Below are positions 1 to 10,993 of a stretch of DNA of 64,000 bases, piece after piece; the stretch's first letter is position 1; every line of letters starts with the position of its first letter. The stretch is from the NCBI GenBank assembly GCA_009763385.1, contig CM019826.1:99742848-99806847 (forward strand), given 5' to 3'. Both the position numbers and the translations under genes were made by a program. The stretch is from Coix lacryma-jobi var. lacryma-jobi (lineage: Eukaryota; Streptophyta; Magnoliopsida; Poales; Poaceae). The notes under the pieces are model-generated. The model ran no database searches. It saw only the letters and a program-made list of their open reading frames with translations, and was not told the DNA's origin.

Positions 1-2011
1 CTTTCTCTAGAGCAGCTTTGAGCTCAATCTCCTTATTCTCCAAGCTCCGACGAAGGTCCTTGTTATCCTTCTCGACTTCAACCAACCGGTCATTCAAATA
101 GTGAAGATTATAACTCGCCCTCCGGCGCGCCGAGCGATTCAGGAGCATTAACTCAGCAACCTTGACATCGATGTCACCATGAAGGCTCTCCAAGGGCTCG
201 TTGGCCAAGCCAAGCTCGCTTCGGGCACACAAATACGATTGAACACTCGACCCAGAAAATGCCTTTCCTCCGGAGCACACTGCAAGTGGCACTCCCAAAG
301 GTCCGGACTCGTGAAAAGCTCGGTCGCCGGATCACAGACCCCAAGCTTCTTAGCAAAGTAAGGAAGACTCGATTGGCTAGCCTCGCCATACGGTCTCTTC
401 CCGGGGGTCCGTTCAGATTCAAGATCACTAGAACCTCGAAACCATCGACCCATAAATGCGAGCCAGCAAACTCAGGAATTGACCCTCGCGGAGGACTCTC
501 TGGCTCGAAGTCCCGGATAATATCATCAATACTTCGAGCAGCCGCAGCGCCGACATCAGATGAGGCAATACCTTTCCCACGATCATCTTCGATAGACATG
601 TCATCATCAGAGTCATCTTCGCCACTCGAGGTACCGCTAACCTCGTTAGATGAGTCATGTTCAGTATCTGACTCTTTTCAACATCTTTCTCCTCCTCCTT
701 CTCGACATCATCGGAGACGTCTTCATCGTCCAAAACTTGGATCAGAGCACCAATCCAACAGACGCGAGGTACCCGCCCTCCAACCTTCGCTTGGCCTCGG
801 CCAATCCCTAACGAAACAACGGCGAGGAGGACGAAGTACCGATAACGCCCGAGTCAACAACGACTTTTGTCGCAAGAGCTTTCCTTCGGCCACTGGCGCT
901 ACCGCGGCCTCGACCACGACCCCTCTTCGGCAGTGATGCAACATCTTTCTCTTCAGCGGCAGCACGCTTCCTTTTCTTCGGCGCGTCATCGCTCGAAGGA
1001 GCGGGGCCCGTTCTCATACTGGATCCCAAGAATGTCAAAAAGCCTATTCACACGACCTCCGCTACCCACCGAGCTATGGATAGCCTTAACCTCTAGTGTG
1101 GACAGCTTCCCAACAAGGTCCTCTGCCCTCTGCTGAACATGCTTGTAGATAGCTTCGACTCCATCTACACGCCTAGGAAATTTCTAAGAACATTATCCCA
1201 AACTCTGTTCAACTCCAACTTAGGCTTCTTTAAACCTTTACCCTCGTACCTGGGGTCGTCCACGACTGAAAACCACACTTGTCTCCGACTCAGAGGCCAA
1301 ATTTTAGCGCAACAGTACTCCTCGACCAAGTTGCGAGCACATTGAGACCGCGCAACAACCCTGAGACAATCAATGGCGGCGTGCGCCTCGACGCTCATCT
1401 TCGCCTCCGCACTCACATCCCCGAGTAGCGGAAGCTCGCCGCAAAGCTCGGCACTACCACCAAGCTTGTAGTAGAACCAGAATTCTTGCCACCCGCTGGT
1501 CCATTTGTTCTTTTGCACCTGCACCGACAACTCTGATCCGACGCGATGACAAAACGTGTACACAGCAAACTGACCCAGACTGGCGTTACCTTCACGATCT
1601 GAAATCTTGCGAGACTGCATATGTACGCGGTGAGTCCGAACAAAACCTCGACATGGGGGACAACGCCTGTGAGCGGCAAGCCCAACGTACACCGAAAGCT
1701 TTGTATAAAGCATGATGGTGTGAGTTGATGAAACTTCAGGTTAAACCTTTGTAGAACCAAAGTCACAAACGAATCAACCGGAAATCACAAACCAGCCGCG
1801 AAGAACTCCTCAAAAACAACAACCTCGTCAGCATCAGGCCTCGGCACAGTCTCCCCAGCGCTGGTCCTCGCTTTCACATCCTCGATCCAGCCCGCTTGAC
1901 ATAAGCTGCCAACTCCGAGGCGCAAACCCGGCTGAGACCGAACTCCAAGGTCACTCCTTCGTCCGCAGCAGAAGGCGAAGCAACACGGGCGGTTTGCTTT
2001 GACCTCGCCAT
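1..2011 (-). pseudogene. Antisense coding region of element A (plant 'putative gypsy-type transposon' domain plus coiled coil), broken
   Basis: Read on the minus strand from an ATG at 2011-2009, the first 36 or so codons are open. The frame then shifts to the one containing VVFEEFFAAGL (about 1790). A stop or shift follows, and the next frames carry FNLKFHQLTPSCF (about 1730) and WTSGWQEFWFYYKLG (about 1490). These blocks resemble the domain Pfam calls putative gypsy-type transposon (Transposase_28-like), common in grass genomes and usually antisense inside Gypsy elements. Further along come an acidic Ser/Asp/Glu-rich stretch (600-740), a conserved-looking block with IPEFAGSHLWVDGFE (about 460) and a charged coiled coil that runs off the window (1-170; RLVEVEKDNKDLRRSLENKE). 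At least three frame changes make it a pseudogene. The role of this protein family is unknown, and I do not assign transposase activity. Confidence 0.65.
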
Positions 2012-2158
2012 CTCTCAATTTAAAAACCCTCGCAGAACACAACACGCACAACCTTCGAAACTCAAGAAAAAACAAACCCTCGCAACAAGCAAAAAAGCAT
2101 CAACAGGATGGCTAGAGCAAATGGATGGCACAATTTCAAAACCCCCACCTACCCGACG

Positions 2159-2166
2159 TATTTATA
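2159..2166 (-). promoter_or_regulatory. TATA box for the antisense gene of element A
   Basis: On the minus strand the sequence reads CCCCTATAAATACG, a strong plant TATA box, about 150 bp upstream of the antisense ATG at 2011. Position and strand fit a dedicated promoter for the antisense gene rather than the LTR promoter. This is inferred from sequence only. Confidence 0.55.
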
Positions 2167-2386
2167 GGGGCGCGGAGACGAGCCCCCCACCCGACAAACC
2201 CGGCACGACAACCAAAATTCTCAGCACAGGAAACGAGACGGACCTCAAACGCAACATACAAAAAGACAAAGGCCCGACCCACAAGCAGCCGCGGGCGTCG
2301 CTGCCGAGAGGACACTGTTCATTTCCAAACAAAGGCGCTGCTTGGGCCTAAAGATCGTTTTTAGATCCAAGCCATCGAGGGGCTAC

Positions 2387-3027
2387 TGTTGGGGAAAGGA
2401 CCCTCGGCAGAGACGTCATGCAGGCTGAGTCAGGAGAGACCCTCGAGTGCCCCGTGGGTCTTCGTGAATACCCTTGTTTGTTAAGTCCCTCGAGTCGCCC
2501 TTTTTTCTAACCTCGAGCACTGGCCCGACCGTCGGGATGATTAACAATTCTTGCAGGTTGAAGGCGTGCGGAACACTGAAAGCGACCCTCGCACATCCCA
2601 CACACCCTCGCCAGGAGGCCCAGGCTACACGGATGGCGAGCGGACGCGGACCTCTCGACTGGAGGATGATTCCGCGAGCTGGAGATCGACCCTCGCATTC
2701 TCGCGAGGGTAAACGCGACCCGGGGGGTGGCGGCGGACAATGAGGAGGGCAAGCTAGGGTTTCAATACTTTTGTGCTTGTACGATTTTGCCCTTCCGTCG
2801 GTGTAGCGCGGAGGAATCTTTCTTGTCCCCTTTTGTAATTTGGTCAGTGCCCTTTGGTATCCCTATAAATACTAGGGGGGTGAACAGTGTAATGGGACGG
2901 TTTTGGGGGAATTGAGCCACAACATCACTGTTCTCGTTTCCTTTGTACCTTCGTTCGGTTCCGACGATTGGCCGCCTTTGCCACCCCCCTGCACGTGTGC
3001 GGAGGTAGGGCAAGTGTGTTTCCAACA
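2387..3027 (+). repeat. 3' LTR of element A
   Basis: The LTR is 641 bp with perfect 6-bp inverted ends, TGTTGG and CCAACA. It is preceded by the purine-rich tract ATCGAGGGGCTAC (2374-2386), the expected position of a polypurine tract. A CTATAAATA box lies at 2863, followed by CTAGGGGGGTGAACAG. The LTR is rich in CTCGAG-like CG motifs, as is the unrelated element B. Confidence 0.85.
2863..2871 (+). promoter_or_regulatory. TATA box in the LTR of element A
   Basis: CTATAAATA lies 165 bp before the LTR end on the plus strand. That is the expected place for the U3/R promoter, and it supports the plus orientation of the element. Confidence 0.6.
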
Positions 3028-4167
3028 CCTGCCAAGCATGTTTATAGAATTATTCGGCTAATGTAAAAGAAAGCATATGAAAGCATTGATTGCCGAATAC
3101 ACGTATAGGAAAAGACATGCTTACACAAATAAGAATAAATTAGGAATCGATGTATAATAAGTTCGGCAAACCAACCGAATTGGGTTCCATGAAGAAGGGA
3201 CATGCAAACAAGCAAGATCAAATAATCTAAAACCTACATCTGCCGCACGATACCTAGTTATATCAATGCTCAAGCATGATTGACATGTATGAACCACAAC
3301 ATGTAACAATCTAGATTAGAAGTTAATTCGGCCATTATGATCATGCAATCTATAAGAGATGTCACAAAAATAACGATTATTGGAGCATAAATAAACTTGT
3401 AAAGAAAGGCCGAACAAAATCAATCTAGATTGGGAAAAAGAGTGTTACAAAATTAATTAAAACCGTGCAACACATAATAATTTGATGAATCTATTAGATC
3501 TTGCCAAATCTAATAGAGCCGATAACTATCTCGCTTTTGCTAAACATATCGAATAAACACCTGCCGCATGGTATTTACTCATAAGCATAACATAAGCAAA
3601 GACTTCTTGATTGTTGACATAGATCCGCCGCACGATCTTTGAAAACAAACAAGACTACTTGCATCACATCTAAATCCACCGCATGATACTAGACATGATA
3701 ACAAGGTTGTCGGGACTTACGGAGGTCGACGGATCGATGATTCCTCTCGAAGAACTCGACGACACGACAAAGGACTCGAAGATGGCACGGGGCCGATTTG
3801 TATTGATATGGTTGTGAACCCTTTTTACAATAGCCAAGGGTTTATATTTATACCCTGGACGCAATACAAGTCCTAAGAGGACACGACTATGAAATATTAA
3901 AGGAATGTACAATATTTTTTGGCCTTTGACTCCTTCAGAATATTCATTGCCTTAATTGCCGCAATTTTGTTGCCTGATCGGCTCTTGCTCCCATTGTTTC
4001 AACGGAAACTCCTCTTTTTCTCAGAATAGCCGATCGCATAAGCAGTTGCCGAATCCTTGGAAACTAGCCGACCGCATGGACACTTGTCGAATGCTTCATA
4101 CACCCATGTCTCGCACACTGGCCCATTTGTCATCTCCTTATGCGTGCGAAAATCTGGTGTAAAACCA
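3028..4167 (-). repeat. 3' LTR of element C (inner part; outer part displaced by A)
   Basis: Nearly identical to 11224-12357. A minus-strand TATA box (GGGTATAAATATAAACC) lies at about 3844-3852. The two copies end differently on the right: this one reads GTGTAAAACCA before the purine tract, and the other reads GTGTTGACA before its flank. Small indels and substitutions separate the copies, so C is not a very recent insertion. Confidence 0.8.
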
Positions 4168-4435
4168 TGCCCCCTAATTTTGGGATAAATATTTATTCCA
4201 AAATTCCTTTCTCCCATATTTCAAATTGACGTGGAACCTCTGGAAACATCCACTCTTGTGAAAATTTCACATGCCATAATTGCCTTACCGTCGATTCGCC
4301 ATCCAATGCACCCCTTGGGGTCCTTTTAAGTCACCCTTCACTCTGTTTTGGCTTACACTTTAAAACTCCCCTGTTTCAATCTCGAAACCAAGAAAACCCT
4401 TCTTCCTCTTATCATCACCTAATCCAATCTAGAAG

Positions 4436-5126
4436 ATGTCTTCCGTGGCGAGTAGACACAGCTTCGAGCTTGGCGTTTCCAGCACTTCCAGGAAGAGGTC
4501 GCTCTCCTCTATTTTATTTCACAATGAAGCAGCTGTTCTTACTTCGTTACTTTTGTTCAGGAGGATCGATGATGATCTCCACGGAACCTGACTCAACAGG
4601 TCATAGACTTTAGCTTGATCTGGAGGAGAAGGACCAGGAGATCACTCGAGTCTCCCGGGAGCGTGACGTCGCTCGGAATCGGTCCGCCAGTGAATATTTT
4701 CATCATTTCCGTCTTTGCTTCCCCCTCTTGCTTTTACTTACTCTTTTCCCTTTCAGCTCTGGAAGCAAAACTTCATGTTCTTGAAACTACCGTCGTCGAG
4801 CTTGCCACCAAGCCAACGCGGCGGGTACGACAGCCCTAGATCGGGTGAACGAAGTCAACCGAATCCTTCCTGACATCTCCAGGGCTGGCATGGGATATGG
4901 TGCTGCGCTCGCCTTCAACGCTGTACGGATTCACTCCGGCGCCGACTATCGCAGATTCGACGTCTGTGAGCAGGGGCTAGAATACAGGGTAGCACATTCT
5001 ATGGATGATATGAAGGAAGCTGGAACAGATCTGGCTGATTCCTTTGACCATGCTATCCCGATTAGGAGTAGGATGGAGTGGCGAACTGATCTTCACTGTA
5101 ATCATGTCTCTCCTTTTTGTAAATAA
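4436..5126 (+). pseudogene. Antisense coding block 1 of element C, with an intron
   Basis: This block lies on the plus strand, antisense to the element's gag-pol. An ATG at 4436 opens MSSVASRHSFELGVSSTSRK. A charged coiled-coil segment follows at about 4613-4690 (LDLEEKDQEITRVSRERDVA). A good intron with GTGAAT donor and CCCTTTCAG acceptor spans 4690-4756 (67 bp), and splicing keeps the frame into EAKLHVLETTVVELATK. A one-base shift near 4830 leads to a further open stretch, 4845-5126, with NEVNRILPDISRAGMGYGAA. The layout, coiled coil then a compact C-terminal part, matches the antisense proteins reported for Tat-type elements. The product is unknown, and the frameshift suggests it is now broken. 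Confidence 0.5.
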
Positions 5127-5763
5127 AAGTTCTTTTGTTTGACCCTTGAAATCAATCTGTGACCAAACCTTTGAGATCAACGCATTTCGCTTCGTTCATT
5201 AATCATTGACTTTATTTTTGCTCTAAAGGCGATGTATATCACATCGGCTATCGCTGACAACCATGCTAGTCATCTGTAGGCGATTGCCGTAATCGGCTAT
5301 TTTGATCTAGTGTTCCGAATTCCCCTTAATTTCGAATTACAGCCTTCTCGAAGACTTCTTCCATTAAAATCCCATTGTCTGGAATAAAATACAGTCCTCC
5401 CAATTCGAAGACCATTTGCCAAAATCACCGTCTTCGGTGCCAATCGGTAATATGAGTTTCCAAACAATCAACCAAAACTGAACTCCTCATGTGGCAACAA
5501 TTCTTAGCCGAATCCTATCGGCTTCCTGATTCTGGAGTTACGATCTCTTTAAGTCAGCAAAAATCTGGCTCGGCCCAACAACAGCCCATAAAATCGTGAA
5601 AACCCTACCCCGACGCTTGGCTTCCCGGGGTACAGACCACGGTTCATAAATATGACCCTGTGCAGACCATCATCTCAACTCCAACCGAACAATTCGACTT
5701 ACAATCTCTCCACTCCCCGGTTCCCAACAAACTAGAGAGAGAACCCTCGCCTGTATTTCATCA
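5127..5763. other. Spacer between the antisense blocks of element C
   Basis: AT-rich sequence without a convincing reading frame. It includes several short CGGCTAT/ATCGGC words (for example 5248, 5299 and 5510), which recur across C and probably belong to its promoter or leader for block 2. I see nothing else in it. Confidence 0.4.
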
Positions 5764-6515
5764 ATGGCAGGTAATGGTGACCACGGCAAACGCCCTGCTG
5801 GAGATGAAGTGGAAGGGAGCCGAACACCGACTCGCCAGCGTTATGGGTAAAAATTAGCTTCTTGCCCTTGCGGTAGTCTTTTCTTGTTTATCCATTTCTG
5901 ATTCACTGTTCATTCCTTTCAGAATGAGGGCTTTCAACCAAACCTGGATTTCTTTCCTAGAAACGGCAGCTCTACCAGCTTTCCCACTCCTCCTTCTGGG
6001 TCATCAAATCCCTCTGAGTCTAATGACTCACCTCGGTACACCCGTTTGAACACTCTCTGGTACCGCAAAGAGAGGGATAATGCCAAGAAGGATCGGGAAG
6101 ACGCATTCAGGAAGTACGGCATTGAGGAAAACCGAATGGGAGGACCAACGGAAAAGCTCTGTAACGCCATTACCGGTTTGTCATCTATCGTTCATCCCAT
6201 CTTCTTTCGGCCCTTCCCTGTTTCACAAACTCATTCTTTCTTTCAGCTCTTTTTGCGAAGAATGACCGTCTGAAGGCGGCGTCGAACAGAGTTGCCAACA
6301 AGGTGAATGCCCATGGGGACTCAGTCGAAATGCGTCTTGACGCTACGGACGGCCGCATAGATCGGGCCGTCATCCAAGGTGTGCACCTTGGCGTCTCTCT
6401 CGGGCTAGCGGTAATGAGCTCTCAGACCAACGAGGACTACTCCGTCGAACCGGTCGGCTTTGCAGGCGAATGCCCAAATGAAATTGAAGATATTGAAGAT
6501 CTCTTGGAGGTTTGA
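5764..6515 (+). pseudogene. Antisense coding block 2 of element C, three exons
   Basis: Exon 1 starts at an ATG (5764) and ends at a GT donor (5847). Intron 1 is 5847-5922, ending CCTTTCAG. Exon 2 (5923-6175) reads NEGFQPNLDFFPRNGSS and then a Ser/Pro-rich stretch and a basic helix (WYRKERDNAKKDREDAFRKY). Intron 2 is 6176-6246, ending TTTCTTTCAG. Exon 3 (6247-6515) joins in phase and runs 89 codons to a natural stop, ending with a very acidic tail (NEIEDIEDLLEV). Exons 2 and 3 together are fully open. Exon 1 joins out of phase by two bases, so either the first exon differs from this guess or one small indel has occurred. Short introns with pyrimidine-rich acceptors are strong evidence of a spliced antisense gene. 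Function unknown. Confidence 0.55.
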
Positions 6516-7179
6516 TGATCATACCGCTGCTCTCGCCGGAATCACCAAACCATAGTCCATTCTGAAAACAAATTATTCCAGGTGTAGTTTGTACTAGGAT
6601 GGATCTGCAAATGAATAAACGAAGTTGTCTTTCCTAAATAATGTCTATCTGCTTCCCTGATTACCTCAGTGACTTTCCGATTGCAACATTTCTTCAGAAA
6701 AACGCTTCCCAAACGCATGACGTCATCTTAGCCGACTAGATCTTGTTTTGACATGTCACGTCACTCGGCATCTTATTTACTGCATTCACCTTTCTCTCCT
6801 CCCGATAAACCTGCTAACTTAAAAACGCTATGGCCACCAAGGTTACGAACATTTTTGCACTAAAGGCGACACATGTCATGTCGGCTATTCTCCAAACTCT
6901 TGGAGTATTTTTCTGCTAAAGGTGATGCTTTACATCGGCTATTTTTGCGCAAAAATATCCTTGAATCCGCTCATGTACGGACTTCCACACTGGGATGAAA
7001 TTTCTTAAGAAATCTCCCGTTAGTAGCTCTAGAAAATTCTTCTCCCAGTAAAGTCTTCAAAATACTGCATTGCTAGGCACATGTCTTACTATACGAAAAG
7101 GACCTTCTCAATTTGGAGGTCATTTACCGAACGCCTTGTCCTTCACTCTGATCGGCAGTACAACCTTCCAAACTAAATC
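6516..7179. other. Untranslated or decayed stretch of element C
   Basis: Follows the stop of antisense block 2. It holds repeated GATGCTTTACATCGGCTATTTTTGC-like segments (about 6860 and 6920), reminiscent of 5222-5260 in the first spacer, so the two antisense blocks may share a duplicated 3' flank. The end of the pol region on the minus strand should begin near 7180. Confidence 0.35.
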
Positions 7180-8480
7180 TTTTTCCACAAATTGTTTTTT
7201 CTTTGACCTTTTACTGCTTTGCCGATTCTTACCTTGAATCAAACTCCGACAGCGCTAAAACTCACTTGCCGAGCCTTCCACTTAGAATAGCATTGACAAC
7301 ATATGCTTTATCACGTCAAATTCAGAAATTATTACGCATTCGACATTTAATAAGTAGTGCCAAAGCTTGGTACACGAGTAGTACACACATAAGCAAAGAT
7401 TCCTCGTAACCAAATACCTCATCTCTGGGTCTAACAACTTTCGGCTAAGGTAAGCTATTACTCTTTCCCTCAAATTCTTGTATAAGGTCCGATCCTATTG
7501 TTAGGCTATCGGCCGCCATGTACAACTTGAAAGATTACTAAGCTGTGGAGGTACCAACACTGGTGAGGCCTTCACGTATTCTTTAATTTCATCAAAAGCT
7601 CTCTGTTGTACGTCACTCCACACGAACTTTGGTCCTTCTTAAGCTTCAAACAATGGAGAAAAGGCAGAATTCTTCCGAAGGTTTATCAATCTCAATCTAT
7701 ACTCTGGATTTAGATTTGTACTGACATATATTGGTCTTGTTCGGCTTCATGACCAACACATTCTTTAATTTATTAGCCAACATAAAACCTCGCCCCAACT
7801 TTCCTCTATTACCATCAATTGGATTATCCATTAAAAATTGCTCTGAGAGCCGACTGCTTGGATCGGCTGTTGGTCCTTGTCGAAAACATTTACAGAACCT
7901 TCCTTCCAAACTCTTCCAGAGAAGCACTCGACACCATCATTAACAGTAAACAGGCTCTGCAGTAGCAACACTCACCGAATCATCAGCATGGACAACTTCG
8001 ACGTCATCTCCAATCCACTGGATGAGGACTTGATGCATAGTTGGCGGAATGCAGCAGTTTGATGTATCCAGTCCCTTCCTAAGAGCAAACTATATGCCCC
8101 TTGCCATCGATGATGAAGAAGGTAGTAAACAAAGTTTTTGACCGATCGTCAATTCAACATGAACCGCTCCTCGAGTATCAGAAGGATTGCCAGCAAAGTC
8201 CCTCAAACACCATGTCAGTTTTCAATAACTCCTCACTTGCCATCCCAAGTTTCCTGAAGGTAGTATAGGCATGATATTTATGGCAGCTCCCCCGTCAATA
8301 AACATTTTGTTAATGGCTTGCCATTAATGTACCCTTCACATAAAGTGGCTTCAAGGCCGATGCTGGCTAGTTTATCAAAAACTGTCCGTGGGTCAGAACG
8401 AGCGTGAGCCATAAAATCCTGGCATTCGTCTTCGTCAAAATCCGAATACACGTCTTCTTGGACACTCTGATCTCCGGGAG
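7180..8480 (-). pseudogene. Pol remnant of element C: protease and RNase H, no reverse transcriptase core
   Basis: Read on the minus strand, 8480-8290 contains VQEDVYSDFDEDECQDFMAH and then FIDGGAAINIMP, the retroviral-type aspartic protease active site (D-G-G-A). The protease body continues with shifts to about 8070. At 7640-7280 are WSDVQQRAFDEIKEYVKASP and then ERVIAYLSRKLLDPEMRYL and CVYYSCTKLWHYL, the connection and RNase H region of Gypsy pol. The polymerase palm expected between them is absent, a deletion of several hundred bases. Several stops and frameshifts are present. The protein would have processed the polyprotein and copied the RNA; this copy cannot. Confidence 0.7.
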
Positions 8481-9149
8481 CTATGAATTATGATGGGAGA
8501 AAGAATGCCATGCATGCATTAGCCGAACGATCACCCTCATCAGGCTTTTCTCTAGGACGCCAAATTTGCCTTGTTTTGGTGCCTGCTTGTACCAATTCTT
8601 TGTTTCTTAGGCGTTGCACTCTCCTTTTCTGGCTCTTTCTCAATCCTGGCGGACACTATTGTCCTCTGCCAAACATATCATGGTAATCCTCCTCCTCAGT
8701 GCGAGCCCAATCTCGATCGGCAAATCTTTCCCCTGCCGATTTTGGAATTACTCATTTTTAGCGCCGATCGTCCTTGAGGGATTGCATCCCAAGCCTTCAT
8801 ATTTTTGACCGAACGGCGGTTTGACCGAGACTGCCTGTATTCAGAATATTGACAACTGCATTCAGGGGCAATGTTCTTAGCAGGCAGCTTCAAGCCTCAT
8901 TCCACCAATATTTGAAGAACGAGCACCCCCAATGAGATTGCCTCTTGCTCTCTCATATGTTCTTGTTCTTCTCGGGTACATCCGTTTTCATACCTCCGTT
9001 GCTCCTCTATGACTCTTGTTCCTCATAAAACTTTCGCTTCTGGTACCGTTCCTGCTCCCGACGCCATTGTTCAACAAAATACGTGTGGACCTGGGCCTTG
9101 AAGCTTCTCCCCTCAGTTCGGCTATTCTAGAAACAAACTGTTGCCGAAA
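8481..9149 (-). pseudogene. Gag-pol linker of element C
   Basis: On the minus strand this stretch encodes highly charged helical sequence (for example ERYQKRKFYEEQES near 9030) with frequent Arg, Glu and Gln, interrupted by stops. Such a charged linker between the gag zinc-knuckle-like motif and protease is usual in Tat-type polyproteins. No separate gene is seen. Confidence 0.45.
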
Positions 9150-10955
9150 TTCATCATTGTGATCTGCCGATCGGGGTCAATAGCACCGGTCTTTCTGCTC
9201 TATCGGAGGTTAATACCTTCATCTTGTTTTGCCCATGGGGTCATCTGCATTAACCATGTTAATAGAGAAAGATACGGTATTTTGTCCAAAAGGGCTACCA
9301 TCAATTTTCATTTTTCCATCGAACTTCAAATGCCCTTCCTAGATAGCTTTCTGGATCCGCACTCTGAACACTCGACAATCATTTATAGAGTGGGATCTGG
9401 TATTATGGAAACCACAATACTTCTTGTCTTTAACCCCTTCAGGGTTTTTTCAGCAGGATGGCCCTGCCGGCAAACTTGATGGCGCCCTGCTTTCAATTAA
9501 TAATGTTCAAATACATTTCATCGATTTTGGAAACATCAAAGTCATAGTACCCTTTTGACTGCCTCCGCCATCGCTTGATTTTTAACTTGAGTTGGCTCTT
9601 TCGCCCAGACTAACTCAGCTGCAGCTATCTCGTCTTCGTCATCATACTCCATTGCTTCCTCTAAGAAAGCCTGATACATCTCACTAGCCACATCGCCTTT
9701 CTGGAATTGGTTGCTTCTCCTAAACCCCTGAGCCTGACTATTCATCATTGCCAATCGTTGTGATAATTGCCCAAGATCATCAAACTCCATACCGAACAGT
9801 TTTTCCCTCATACTCGGCAACATGCCAGCTATAGCTATTCCTGGCAATTGATCATCTGGCAAATTCAGAGAATAGCAGAGATTTTTAGTCTCCCTGAATC
9901 TGCGCAAATATTCTTGGGGCGTCTCATTAGCTCTCATTTTCAAACTCATGAGGTCGACCAACTTCTTCTCATTGGTGCCCGTAAAGAAATATGCATGGAA
10001 TTTCTATTCTAGCTCTGCCCATGTATTAATAGAATTTGCCGACAGAGACGTGAACCATGAAGTAACGGCTGATGTGTTCTATAGTACTAGTGTCATCTTG
10101 GCCCGAAAACTTAGTAAGATCAGTGGGAGGTTTCACCCTTGGAGGAAGCGCCACTCGGTTATACCATTTCGGGTAAGGAGACTTATAAGCGTAGGACTGA
10201 CTCTTTGGCTTCAGGCCGAATTGATTTTGCATCATGTCGACCATCCTATGCATGATGAGGTCAACACTTGAATCTGGAGCCGCATGCGTTTGACCTCCAA
10301 GAAACGCCCCCGTCGAGTTTTTATAACCCCCATTCGGGAAAGCATCAATCGCATTGTAGTCAACAAACTCTTGATATCCATCTCCATACATGTTCTTCTG
10401 CAACCTATTTGTTGCTGGAGATACTCTGAAGGCAGATTGCGGGACGTTTCCCGTCATGCCGAATGCGAGTTGGCCATGAGTTGTGAGAGGTTGCTGCCCC
10501 TGATGAAGGACCATCTCACCTTTGCTTGAACCAACCCCGCTGTCTTCAGTAGTTTTTCTTTGATGTTGGGGTACGGGGAATAACAGTGGTCCTTGCATCG
10601 GGCCAACAGCTTCCTCAAAACGTTTGTCAACCGTTGGGCCGAAAATACCAACCATGATAGCACGAAAGGTATTAAAGAAAGCTGATTGATGATTTGTCAT
10701 GGCCTCTGCTATAGCTTTATACATCAGTTCGGACAGTTTCCGAGCATCTTCCTCATCGGTGCTATCAGATTGATGAAGAAGGAGAGTTCTTGGGAGTGGC
10801 TGCTTCTGGAAAACCTTGCTACTCTTATTCTTAGAGAAGGACATCAAGCATTTGCGCTGAAACTCATCACATGCTTGTTGTACTACATGTCTCAAGTCCA
10901 CTGGTAGCTCTTCCATAGTCACTTCCAGAACTTGAGTGTTGTCGATCTCAGGCAT
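9150..10955 (-). pseudogene. Gag of element C
   Basis: The likely start is the ATG at 10955 (MPEIDNTQVLEV). The frame stays open upstream to 10982 only because an ATG has arisen within the primer-binding site. The N-terminal half is open to 10026 and contains LTKFSGQDDTSTIEHISRYF, the start of the Retrotrans_gag domain. A frameshift near 10020 precedes ANETPQEYLRRFRETKNLC (9961-9542), the conserved C-terminal part of that domain. Further down, near 9420, is KKYCGFHNTRSHSINDC, a C-X2-H-X4-H-X4-C zinc-binding motif typical of Tat/Ogre gag in place of a CCHC knuckle. Gag packages the element RNA in cytoplasmic particles. This copy is inactive because of the shift and later stops. Confidence 0.75.
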
Positions 10956-10967
10956 CCTAGAATGTTG

Positions 10968-10990
10968 GGTCCCACCGGGCATGCCAAAAA
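10968..10990 (-). promoter_or_regulatory. Primer-binding site of element C
   Basis: On the minus strand TTTTTGGCATGCCCGGTGGG lies immediately inside the right LTR end. Grass Tat elements commonly have a TTTTGGCACGCCCGGTGGG-like site here. The ATGCC in this copy, instead of ACGCC, is probably a C-to-T change that also creates a spurious ATG upstream of gag. Confidence 0.6.
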
Positions 10991-10993
10991 GTG

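Larger units (their letters stand above)
1..3027 (+). mobile_element. Element A: 3' part of a Tat-type Gypsy LTR retrotransposon
   Basis: Only the 3' end lies in the window: an antisense coding region, a short spacer, a polypurine tract and the 3' LTR (2387-3027). Plus orientation follows from the purine tract GAGGGGCTAC directly before the LTR and from a plus-strand TATA box inside it. An antisense gene between pol and the 3' LTR is known from Tat-lineage elements such as Grande. The right LTR end (3027) is followed by CCTGCCAAGC. The same bases occur uninterrupted at 11224 in the other LTR of element C. A is therefore inserted in C's left LTR with probable target duplication CCTGC (3028-3032). 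The lineage is inferred from architecture, because no pol sequence of A is visible. Confidence 0.75.

Noticed and set aside
10955..10982. Gag start at 10982 in element C
   Set aside because: That ATG lies within the primer-binding site and looks like a mutation; the ATG at 10955 is a natural start.
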